Shown here: one piece after another, positions 49,801 to 61,500 of the stretch
How the letters are laid out: every line of letters begins with the position of its first letter
How positions within the stretch are numbered: position 1 is the stretch's first letter
Source: Ciona savignyi
Lineage: Eukaryota > Chordata > Ascidiacea > Phlebobranchia > Cionidae
DNA: 64,000 nt
Direction: 5' to 3'
Assembly (NCBI GenBank): GCA_000149265.1
Contig: CH003035.1
Coordinates: forward strand, 208,014-272,013
Position numbers and translations under genes: made by a program
Notes under the pieces: model-generated
The model's input: only the letters and a program-made list of their open reading frames with translations
What the model was told of the DNA's origin: nothing
The model's database searches: none

Positions 49801-52800
49801 TCAAGTGAATTCCAAGCTAGTGGGTCAGCAGAAAGATCTTGGACAGATGAATTTAATGAACAGCAAGAAAGAAAAGACTATTCTGAAGGTCTACAGGAAG
49901 TAAGTTTGTTACACAAAAGTATATTGTTCACATACACAGTTGAAAAGCCTATCGAATTTTCTTGTTTGGATGACCAATTTCCAAAGATAAAAACCTTAGC
50001 TTTGCTTCACGATTAACTGTCATTAGCTGGGGAGTTAATTATTTAATTTCACACTAAACACTTGACCTTACTGCTGGCCCGGCTGGGTCTGTGTGCTTGG
50101 CTGTTCGCTTTTGATACCTCTAGCCTAGTGGTGGGCACACATTTTAAATCAGGGGCCAAAATTATTTAATTCTTCGACTGACAGGTCAATGATTGAGCTG
50201 CCGCTCAAATATAGTTTGTCACTGTTGATAAAAAACATTTAACTAAGAAACTTAGTATATTATCGTAAACCACTCACAAATATAGCTGTGGCATTATAAT
50301 TTAGCATGCAGCCGTGACATCATAATTTAGCTGTGACATCACTATTTAATCTTGCAAGTTGCAATGTGTTGATAACATCTGACAGGCTGAATAAAAGGCC
50401 TACGCGCCTTTTTTTCTCATGTCTGTTCTATCCAGTACTTTTAATTGAATGTTTATGTTCCTTTAATTACTGTAAAAATAGCTTGGTCACATAGTATCCT
50501 GAACGGAAGCTGTTTATGTTTAAAAAATTTACATAACCCAGAGAATACCAATGACGATTTTTCACCTAGTCTGGGATATATCATGTTTTATTCTGTGAAT
50601 AGGGTAACACAGAGTTATCACAATTATCAAAATGCCTCTTGCCTACTAACAGGTAAAACAAAGCTGTTGCACGCTAGTGTATTTATTTGTTTCTCTTTTA
50701 GTTCAACTCATTATGTTACTGGGTTCATTTGTTGTCCGCTAAGTGCTTGCCCGAAATTTACAACAGTGTCTGCTTTTGATTCAACAACCAAGCATCTGAC
50801 ACGTTTGGCCATATTTAATTCATACGTAGCTCTTGCATTATTTTACACTATCAGGAAGGCCTCCTTGCATTTTGTTACAAAATGATAGAATAAATCTCTT
50901 TTGCATTCAGAATAATTTGTGGGATAAGTTCAACGATCAATGGAATGAATCTGTGCGACAGGATAACCAGGATTGGTTGGAAGAGTTTTCCTCAGAACAT
51001 CGTATTACTGTATGTATTTAACCCTTTTTGTTCAAATGAATATTAGTTAATTAAGGTTTTTTTTAAGTGTTTTAGTTATTTTATCCTTAAAATAATTAAA
51101 GTACATAATTCAAACCTATTTTACCATTCTTGGTTAAATGTTAGTTAGTGGTAGTGGGGCCTATTTGACGTGCTGAACATGTAATTTTTTATTGCATCAC
51201 AAAACTTCTTTCATGTGACATGTGTTCAAATAGTAAAATACATTTTAAAACAACTCTTTAAATTCAAATTAACCTGTGTGTACTTCTGTGATAAAAAAAA
51301 TAAGTAAATAGTTTTTTTTCACTGTTTAAGCACTGTTATTTGTTTCAAAGGAATATGACTTTAAAGAAGAAAATCCATTCAAAGACATCCCCAATTCATT
51401 CGATGAAGGTCTGAAGAGGTTAAAGCTTGGGGATCTCCCTAATGCAGTCCTCCTTTTTGAAGCTGCAGTACAGAGTGATCCAGATCATATGGAGGTTAGG
51501 CTTTATTACAGAAAAGTATTATGGGTATTGTTGTCAAGTTTTGCGTGCTTGTTGTACCGCTTGCTCCACTAAAAAAAACAAGTTCTTGTTCCATACGACT
51601 TATTCATAACATCAATATGCTTGATAGTGATGCACTTTTTCAACCCAGACAAGGGTAATTTTATGCAGCTCCTTTATATGTATAGTCAAATTAAGTAAGG
51701 GTCTTGTTTGTATCAGGGTTAAATGAGTTAAACCAGCATTAGTGTCTGAATGGTTTCAGTACCGCTTTTCCCAGTAATGCTGAATCGACAGTAATAACTG
51801 GTTGGTGTGTGTATGGACCTTGTTAATAATTAACTGCGGTGATATGTAAGTGTGATCTCTTGCTCATAAGATGGTGCTGTAACGATACATTATTTTAAAC
51901 AAACACTAAATTTGGCCTTTTGAAATTGACTTCTGTTGAACCAGGCAAATTAAATTTCATTTTCATTTTGTAAAGTCAATATTCGTAATGATTATAGATC
52001 CATACTGTTCCATCTTCTTTGTGGTTTCTATGATTCTCTTACAGAGGATAGCCTTATCGCACTGTTTAACTTGTGTGCTGTAAAGCATCTTTTTTTTCTT
52101 CTATATTATTGCCAAAAGTGGTCATTTTGGTATAATATGAAAAGTTGTCAGACCAGTCAATAAACACATGTAAATCTAAATTAATTGATACGGGTTAAAG
52201 CTATTTACAGTCGCAATATGTAATCATTATTAAGCAATGCTTACTTATTCACAATGTATGCACATTTGTGTGCTGCCTACTCATTCTGTTATGTTTCTGT
52301 TACAGCACATGCTACTAGCTACTAGCTTTGTTAATTTTGATAAAGTCAAAATCAATAGCAAATGTAGTAACTGTATTCTAGCCCATGGCTGAAAAAAGGC
52401 ACATACCGTTTTAATTCTATAGATCCAACATAAAAAATCATGCTTAATCCTTATTATATCTCTACGTACAGGCTTGGCAGTACCTTGGCACTTCTCAGGC
52501 CCAGAATGAACAAGAACAAGCCGCCATAAGTGCACTACAAAGGTAAGATTTCGACGCGTTAAAATGAATGCAGAGATTACATTCTAGTTTTAATATCGAC
52601 CTTTTTTGAAGATTTTCTTGTATACTATACTTATTAATCTTATTATGCCTTTATCCTACTTTTTTATTTGTTTTGTTATACTTAGGTGTACAAATGTACA
52701 TTTTACATGGTCTAGACCAGGGATGGGCAACATACGGCCCGTAAAGGCATTTTGACCTCCCCATAGACTGTATCTAATCATACCCTGTAACGGGTCCGCC

Positions 52801-55800
52801 CGCAGACAGTTCTAACCATAACCTGTAATTAAAATATTGAATACTATTTATGTAATAATCCGCCCCACCAAGGACTTCATTTTCCCACATCTGGCGCGCC
52901 GACTAGAAAAGTTGCCCACCCCAGGTCTAGACTCTAGAAGGTGGAGGTTATTTTTTTCAAACAACCTGACCACATTTAAATGAATCACTTAAAAACCACA
53001 GTCCCAATATACAATACACTGCAATAGCTCTGTGAGCCCGTGGTAATTGAACCAGTATTACAACAACCATGACTGTCGTCTGTCGCAGGTGCCTTGTGCT
53101 TGAACCATCCAACCTCCCAGCGTTGATGTCACTTGCTGTAAGCGAAACAAATGAATCGATGCAATCTCAAGCTTGTAGAACGCTGAAGAAATGGCTTCAG
53201 TCTCATCCCAGGTATTTTAAACCTATTGACATTAATTTTTTAGTCTTTTAAATCTAACAGCAAAAATAATTTTTCCTTAAAATATTGGTATCAGTGAAAA
53301 AAAGTATCAAAAATATAGGATAAACATTTTAGGTTAATACACAACAAATACCATTATTTTTAAGCAAAATTTATTTTGTAATTTGAAGGCCTTTCTTACA
53401 CAATCATCATTTTGTTATAACATGTTTGCTACTGTTTGACTCCCTTAAAAACCACTATTTTAAACCAAACAATATCATTAATCTAAGAACATAATAATCT
53501 AAAGACTTGTGTCCCCCAAATGTGCTGATTGCGAATGAATGGAAACCATTTTAAATCTTTGTTCCCCTTTCTTCGCATAGTGTTGTTGTAAAATATGCTA
53601 GTCATGATAAGTTTGCAACTAGATTAATTTTCTGGCACCTCCAAGGCATTAAAGAATCTCAATTCAATGGAGTCAAATAAGTGGTGCATGCTTCTATCAA
53701 GTTCGTGGGATTAAAACATGCACTCAATGGGTGGTCGGATGTATCCTTGTAAAAGCACGTAGAGGACTTCGCTTAAACCCACTTATTTAAAGGGTTAAAC
53801 TAAAGAGGATAGGATAGAATAGGATATTTATGTTTATCCCACTAAACCAAGGGGGTTAACACACAGGCCATTGTCAGATCACCTCGCGCCCACCGCCCGG
53901 TTACAGCTATGGCTGGGTGTTGTATATAATTTAGATGTTCATTTAATTTGGTAGAGCCCATCTTTTCATTGTGTTCAGGCAATGTCCGTTAAGTAACTTA
54001 CCCAAGGACACAATCGACTAGCTAGCGACCAGTTTTAGGTCCACTAACCCACTGAGCTGCAGCATTAGCAATGTCTCTATCCCCACTGCAATAGTTTCAG
54101 GAACACGACTTCTTCCAAACCGTAACCTGACTATTACCCCAGTTAACGCAATATTTTATTGCGCAGCACAATCCATAATTTTATTCATTTTACTACCGCG
54201 ACATGGTTGAATGTTAGCCTCCTATTTAGCCAAAAAATTGTGATATTTCTAATCAATAATGAAAATTGAACCAAGTAATTAAAGTGGTTAATCTACATCC
54301 ACATCGCTGCCCAATACAGAAGGCCCCAGCCGCCAGTCAATTTTGATACAACATTTTCAAATGACAAGTTGTGTTCTTTAATTCTAGGTATAAGGATTTA
54401 CAAGCAAACCAACGTAGAGAGAACCAGGAAGATATCGAAGCAGGCGTGCACCATTGGACTGGAAGTGTGGCTAACAGGTAACCACATTCATTCGATAGTT
54501 GTAAATATTTCATGGAGAAAATACTGATTATCGTTTTAATCTCAACTTTGGCCACTAAACCTGAGGGTTGTTTCCCTTTTCGAGGCACTTAACACACATT
54601 GTCTTATACGGTACTTATTCAAATGGGTGGACAGAATTGTAGTTATGTCAAATCTTTAATAATAGTTTTAGCAACCCGAGTCCAGCCAGGCATTGGGCAT
54701 ATATGCACAATTGCTTGTTTTTCCGCCTGCAAAGTATGTGTGCATTTCCTTCAGGCCACACTGATCACTAATTTGTCTGCATTTCATAATATAAAGTACA
54801 TTATTTGATGTTAAATCCTAGTGTGTATCTGTAACCCATTACCCATTAATTAAATAATTACTAAATTACTTAACTAAATTGGCCAGTATACATTTTAACA
54901 GTGATTTATATGATCAGCTGCAGTGGTAGATAAGGTTATACTAAATAAACAATGTTGAAATAAACAAAGCGAAACTAACAATGGCGTTTGCGAAAAAACA
55001 AACGCGAAGTTATAACCATAAAAATAATCCTTGTTGTGTCACATTATTGTAAATATAACCATTGATGTTGCATTGGTAGTGACCTTTTCCACGAAGTGCA
55101 AGATTTGTTCATCCAAGCTGCTCAGATGTCGCCTACTGATCCTGACCCGGATGTTCAATGTGGACTTGGTGTGCTATTTAATATTTCCAATGGTTATGAG
55201 AAAGCCATCGACTGCTTTCAAGTGAGTATCGATTAAAGCATAACATTTATAACCAGTAACTATTTAAATTAAGTAGAACTTGTGGTTTTGTCATATTTAC
55301 AGAAGTAGTTACAGAATGCATATATGTGCATATGGTTATTGACGTTGATTTTGTGTCAAAATGATTATTCCAGATCATTTTAGGCAAAATTTTAAACGGG
55401 GGTTCATAGCAATGAAGCAGTCTGCATTCACAATGTTACGCCAATGGGCCAGATTATATTACAGTTAATCAACAATGTTAATCAACATGATTGAGGAAAC
55501 ATGGTTACGCAGTTTCCTGCAGCAACATTTTCATTTTTAATGGGAATGCAAATATAATTGCGCCATTGGAATTCACTGAACTAAGTCGCTGTCTCTTAAT
55601 TAGTGAAACAACTGAACTGCTGTTTTATGTCATATTTTTTAAGTTGCCTTATCATTTTAATTAGCAGAAAATTTGAATTCATTTATTTTTGTGATCTTTT
55701 GACTTAGTTAATCTGTTACTGACATGGTCATGGTACCTTAATATATTTTGATGAACTGTCATATGTGCCACGACAAGATACTGACTGACATTGCTTTAAC

Positions 55801-56958
55801 CCGATGTAGTCTAATGAGTCGTATAAAAAGTGTTGTCTCTGCCGAATCTTCTATAGTCTAAAACCAACAGTATACCAACTGATTAGCAATAACTAATTAT
55901 GCAACGTGTGATCACTGGACCATGGTCAATGTGGGATTGTGAACATACCTACCAATCACGTATTTTGTGGACAGGTCATTCGACAGTAATAACTTAAACA
56001 AGTAATGATTCCACAATATGTGGGAAAACTAGACGTTCTAATACAGATAGTCAGGTAACCGAAATGATTGCACTGTGCTGTATTGAGTTAGAGACATTGC
56101 ACTATTGTTTTTGTTTAACCCATCGATCCATGGGTTTAAAGCAACCTGCGCCAAAATACTACTCTAAGGAGGCAACTTACTAGCAACCGACTGGTTTTGA
56201 ACCATGCCACTTAATCGTCCTCACTAAGCAGCAACATCTGCAGGCAGCTCTTGCAGTGCGACCTGACGACCCTTTACTGTGGAATAAATTGGGTGCCACG
56301 CTCGCCAACGGAAACAAATCAGAAAGTGCGGTCCAGGCTTACAGAAGGGCTCTCGAATTAAATCCAGGCTTCATTCGATCAAGATACAACTTGGGAATAA
56401 GTTGTATCAACCTTGGCGCACACAAGTACGTTGGATGTTTTATTCAGTGGTTTAATTACCAAGATTTTGCTCTATATTCACTCGTATTATTTCGTGTAAT
56501 AATCTTTCTAAATGCATACTCGATGTGTTATGTTTAAAACGTATTTGGGGCGATTTTGTAGTGATAGAGTGCTACCTGCTTCGTCAATATTGTATAAAAA
56601 TCGCATATTTCGGTCCTTTGACTTGCGATAGTCACGCTGCAGAGCAGGAAAAAAATAATAGATTGAGTTGTGAAACTAGTGTTCGTCCGTAAGATATTCT
56701 ACCTTTTCCAGGGAAGCGGTTGAACATTTCATAACAGCGTTGAACGTCCAACGCAGCGGTCGCGGACCGAAAGGCGAGGTCGGTAGGATGTCTGACAACA
56801 TCTGGTCCACTCTCCGCATGGCCATCTCTTTCATGCGCGACGACGACGCTTACGCCCTGGCCAACAACCGAGACTTGGACGCCCTCTCGCGGCGATTTGG
56901 TGTCGATACAGACATCAGTACGTTCAAACCGAATCCCGATAAAACAGACTCTATTTAG
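46876..56958 (+). CDS. PEX5: PEX5, peroxisomal targeting signal 1 import receptor
   Basis: Fourteen exons: 46876-46993, 47739-47867 (or from 47727), 48302-48430, 48660-48735, 49310-49499, 49777-49899, 50911-51009, 51351-51494, 52472-52542, 53089-53211, 54388-54477, 55080-55221, 56244-56425 and 56712-56958, about 620 residues (human 602-639). It binds PTS1 cargo through C-terminal TPR repeats and docks at the peroxisome through N-terminal WxxxF/Y motifs. Cys12 in VVGECGTSN matches the ubiquitinated N-terminal cysteine. Motifs include FVEEF, WTSEF, WAHEF, FTTEF, WSSEF (twice), WTDEF and [22 protein letters not shown] matches the region next to the PEX7-binding segment. TPR landmarks: [74 protein letters not shown] and [12 protein letters not shown]. 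Identity is very secure; exon 2's start is the only ambiguity. Confidence 0.95.
52718..52924. mobile_element. hAT-like MITE in PEX5 intron 9
   Basis: Termini CAGGGATGGGCAAC and (reverse strand) CTGGGGTGGGCAAC, a very common hAT terminal repeat type. The 8-bp target duplication GTCTAGAC is at 52710-52717 and 52925-52932. Interior of about 180 bp, non-coding. Confidence 0.82.
53690..53805 (+). mobile_element. Decayed tRNA-SINE fragment, inverted relative to its neighbour
   Basis: 'cggatgtatccttgtaaaagcac', 'ggacttcgcttaaaccca' and 'aaagggtt' follow the SINE body order but with many changes. It runs head-to-tail opposite to the copy starting at 53816. Confidence 0.45.
53816..54060 (-). mobile_element. 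tRNA-derived SINE (PEX5 intron 10)
   Basis: Tail GGATAGGATAGAATAGGATA at the left, body with 'cgcgcccaccgcccggttac', head diverged at the right end. Confidence 0.7.
56040..56235 (-). mobile_element. Heavily decayed tRNA-SINE (PEX5 intron 12)
   Basis: Body order kept ('aggtaaccg', 'cattgcactattg', 'aacccatcgatcc', 'gcaaccgactggttttgaacc') but with many substitutions. It abuts the exon 13 acceptor. Confidence 0.45.
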
Positions 56959-57662
56959 GCACCTTTTAATTATTTTTTACTTAATTCTTAATTACGTCGA
57001 TTAGTAATTAATAGTATATACTTCTGATCTACTACTTTATGTGAAAAATTGATTCTTCTTTATTCTGACTTTATTTCTTAAACTAATTTGCGTTTGTTTT
57101 TATAATGCACGAAGAAATTTATTTGCCTTTTATTTTGTGCAAACAATTGCCGATGCCCACTTAAAAAGATTCTGTATCAGTTCGAATGTTTAAACGCTAT
57201 GATGCTTATTAAATGTTATGTGTGGGTTTACCGCGCGTTTTTTGGAGAAATGCGTTCAAGTTTAGAGTACATTGCTAACCTATAAGTGACCTAATGGACC
57301 TCTTTAGGGAGAGATTTATTAAATTTACTAACTGATGTTTCGTCATAGGTTTGTAATTATTTGGCGTCTAATGTTTTAGAATGGTACGATAATACATTAA
57401 TCCGTTAGGTGGGGTTTTGTCGTAAATAATATGAAATAAAAATAAGTTTTTTTTTATCATAAATGGTCGTCCGGGTGATGTTGATTCGTTTCACGACCTT
57501 CATCCGCCGAACCTAAAGCGGCAAGAATGGGCATTATGGCTGTGTTCGTGGTTAGGTTTAAATGTACAATAATTTTTAAAAGTTTTCCAATATGTCCATT
57601 TCTTTAAACTATTACTTACTAATACAATATCCTTCTATTTTCATTTAATTCGAATACGGTTT
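56959..57662. other. 3' flank of PEX5
   Basis: Presumed untranslated tail. The first clear AATAAA is at 57435-57440. No gene seen. Confidence 0.4.
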
Positions 57663-57912
57663 AGGATAGGATATTCTAACCTCATGGACAGAAAAGGTAA
57701 CAGGCAATCGCTCGATTGCGTTTTGTCCGCCATAGGGAGCCATTGCACTGTGTTGTATATGATCGACAGCGACTGTTTTTTTCAAAGACTGTTTTTGAAA
57801 CAATCCAATAATTCAATGGGTTAAGGTGGCGTCCGCTAAGTAACTTCGCCAAGGACACAATCGTTGACTGGTATTGATCCCACAATCTTCAGACGGTTTC
57901 TAACCGACTAAG
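57663..57912 (-). mobile_element. tRNA-derived SINE, diverged
   Basis: Tail 'ggataggatatt' at the left; 'agccattgcactgtgttgtatatgatcga' and 'taacttcgccaaggacacaatcg' mark the body. It lies between the convergent PEX5 and RAP1GAP-like genes. Confidence 0.65.
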
Positions 57913-57979
57913 CTCGCTTGTCAGACTTAATTTATAGTCATTGGCAAACATGTTTTGGTTTCGTTTTATTGACGCTCAT

Positions 57980-58107
57980 ACACGTAGTGGCGGACACAAA
58001 AGTCAGTAGTAGAATACTGGTGGGCGATGTTAGCAGCTGTGTTTTGCCGGGACAGACAACTTAGTGACGACCACATCATGGGTTCAAAACTTGGCCCGGT
58101 AAAAAAA
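57980..58107 (+). mobile_element. Second tRNA-like repeat family (SINE-2), diverged
   Basis: It ends 'gggttcaaaacttggcccgg' followed by an A run, the plus-strand equivalent of the copies at 20891 and 29653. Confidence 0.4.
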
Positions 58108-58509
58108 CGACACGTGCGCTCCCGGATGGTTTCGTAGATGAAACATGGGGGAAACGCTCTGCCGTGCAAAACTGAACTCGTATAAAGGGATACAACATTT
58201 TAAATAAGAAAAAAGATATGAAAAGGAAATCGTTTTTTTGGTGGGAGGCAGGGCGAAACGACCAGCGTGGAGACGAAGGAAGTACAAACAGTACAGTTTT
58301 CATACCAGATTCACAGTCAAAAGACAAGATACGTAATTCGTGAAGACGTGGGGAAAGTTTTCTTTTAATAATTTAATTCCAATGTTTCGATAGTTACTGG
58401 AAAGAAAATAGAGCCTATGCAAGACTCTTATCTCTTGGGCAGCTACAGAGAGGCTAAAAAACGACCGTGTTATGGTTGTTTTAATCGAATGACGTCATAG
58501 GTAAATACG

Positions 58510-61500
58510 TCATACCATATGTTCCGCCGTGGTTGTTGTTGGATTCGCGTTAATGTCACCTTTCTTTTGGTTTGAATCTTTGTCTTTTAATCGCTTTACT
58601 TCGTCACGTAGGCGCTGCAAAACAAGCACAACAAATATAGTAATATCCAAATATGCACAGTGATAATGCATACTTGGCCATAACTTACAAAACTTAGGCA
58701 AAAAATCAAGTCGGTTTTCACTGACCAATTAAAAATGGAATGTGACACATTTAAAACATGTTGAAACGCTACAACACATTAACAGCTATCATCGTGCTGT
58801 ACTACAATTCGGGAGAACACGACTGTATAGATATATACTATATAAAGACATATCAAATCCGATCAACTAAGAACGAAATATCGATTTGCAATACGCATTT
58901 CGGTTAGTTTCCGGCTCCAGTGCTCACCAATATTTCCTGCTGTTGGGTCGAGAACTCGCGCGTTTTGAGTTTCAGCTTTTCCAGCTCCGACTTGATGACG
59001 CTGAGACCGCGTTCGTCATCTTCTCGCAGGATCCCGTTTTCGACGATCGCTTCCCTACACCGGTCCGTGCTGCTGTTCGATTTCTTTAGGATCGAATGTT
59101 TATTGCTTCTCGGCCAGGAGTCGGTCCTTGATGACGAAGCGATGCTTTCCTAGGAGCGGAAGCAATTCAGTTCTTCCGTTCAGAATTCGACCCGAAAGTC
59201 AAGTTCAGCGCAGCACGAATCGCGGTTAAGTATCGCATTTCCCACGCAATTCGTGGGTAAACTTTTATACGAAAGATGACACAATAAAGAATGCACCACC
59301 CAGTCTTGCGACAGTTGCACTTACTACACATTACAACATATTTTCGCACCGTTATGTATTCATTTATATGAGATGCCCTGTTTAAAAGACATAACGCCAA
59401 TGCTTTATTCCATTTTAATCGAATTTTTAATATGAAAAGTTATGCATAAGATTTATATTTCTTCTAATACAACCCTATACAACTAATCGTGTACATCTAT
59501 AGATGATTCAATGTTGGCAACATAAACTTACCAGTCCTGTGTCAGAGTCCAGGCTTGTAAAACTCCCACACGACTGGCACGGGGAAGCGGAACGAAGCGG
59601 CCTGTGGATGAAACGTCAACTATAATTAGAATAGGATCTGACTCATTACAAAACAGGATATAAAAACTTGCAATAGATATTAATACAACCTACTCAGCAA
59701 TATTTAAATTTATAATAGAGATTTTTGTGGCGATTCGTTAAAGGAATCCACCTAATCGGAATAATGCAACAACAAAAAATGATATTGAAAAGTTGTATTT
59801 ATAGTTGTCGGTACTTCTCGAGTGGTAAAGAAAAAAGTAAAGGAATTCTAAAACGCATGTTAGTTTGTACCTGTTTTTCTGAGGTGATTCGTTAAGGGAG
59901 TTGACGCTTCCCTGATTAGACTTTCGGTCATTTGCAGCGTCAGACACGTGACCACTATCTTGCATACCGTGTCTGCTGTCCCTGTGAATTTAAAACGATA
60001 TCACACCCGGGTTCATTTACAAAAGAACGTCACTTATTCTTAAAAACATTGATTGTTACTCACCCTTTTGAACCATTAAGGTCACAACTGCTGTTCGGTT
60101 TCTTTGTAATAGCCCGTTTTCGATCCTGTTAAAATGACGAGTTATACTACGACACCATATCGATATATCGGATACAAGAAATATGTGTTTACACCCGTAA
60201 ATGAATAACTTAAAAACGTTATAACAAGCGCTATCGTCAGATTACCTCTACCAACTGTCGAGTTAGCGTAGCTAGATTACTAGATTACAATCTGCTGATA
60301 AAATACTTACAGAAATGCGGTCTGAGAGTCCTTTTCTGTTGTTTAAAGTAGGGCTTCCATTCGTGTCATCAAACGATTTATTTTTTGCCAACCTCTGTAA
60401 ATGGGTTTATTGTGAAATGTTACGCCAAGCATTGTTTGCATTGTATATTATAGAATGCATGCATCGACATTTTAAAAATAATATTAAAGGCCAAACTAAC
60501 AATGAAATGGAAAAACATGGAAAATATACTATTTAAAAACGTAAAACGCACGAAAACCATGTAATATACACGGCTGTGAATGTGCGTCGTTCAATAACAA
60601 CATCTGCTATTTCCCGTACAGTTACCTTAAAAGTTTCGTAAAATCCGCTTGTCGCATCCTTCTGTGTATCAGATGATGCCGACGACGTGCTGATGTTGTC
60701 TCCACCGGATTGAGTCGCAAGTCCTAACATCATCTCGGTGCCTTTGTTGACTTCTTCATGTAGCTGGTCCAGCAACATCGATCTACCAGAATACAAAGAG
60801 CGATTTACATATGGAATGTATACAGTAAATGCGTTTTGCAGTCGTGTTTGGTCCGCTACCTTCGACGGCAACACACACTGGTATCGGATATGTTTATTTT
60901 ATTGAAAATATATCTATTATTCATGATGGGCACAGGAAGAGACAGTTAGATTTTTAGAGGACAATGCGAACCTACGTAAGCGAATACTATATCATCGCTA
61001 TTCCCGAGCGTGGGAAAACGACAGCGGTTGTGTAGAATTATATGTCGGATAAACAGCGTATTTTGATACCTACCGCGTTCTGTATTGGAGTTTCGCAAAC
61101 TGTTCAGACTTGCAGCATGCCCACTCTGCGTTCATGAGCTTGCAGTAGAGCCAGTCTCGAAATTGGTGATCTTTGGCGAAAACAGCTGGCTCCGGGACAA
61201 GCGGCTCGAATTCTGGAACGTCTTCGCGACATGTCACCGACACCTTTAATGTTTTAATCCCGTTAGCAATTAACACGCAAGGTCTAATTGATTATCAATG
61301 CCCGCACAGTAGGTAATAAGATGCTTGATTTATGGAGTAAAAGAGCAAAATTTACACTACCGAAGCAAAAATGTGAAAGTGCTGGTACGTACTACAGTTT
61401 GCAATTTACCTTGTATCGGCAGTTGTCAGTTCCGGGATCAATAGGCTGAATAACAATATACGCGTGCAGGAAGTGCGATGTAATCATATTGGGAACAAAA

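Noticed and set aside
50110-50410. Third hAT-like MITE starting 'tagtggtgggcacacat' in PEX5 intron 6
   Set aside because: Only one end resembles a hAT terminus; no matching inverted end or target duplication was found.
50445-50885. 146-codon open frame in PEX5 intron 6
   Set aside because: No recognisable domain, no splice pattern or start context, and it overlaps a clearly spliced intron; length alone is not enough.
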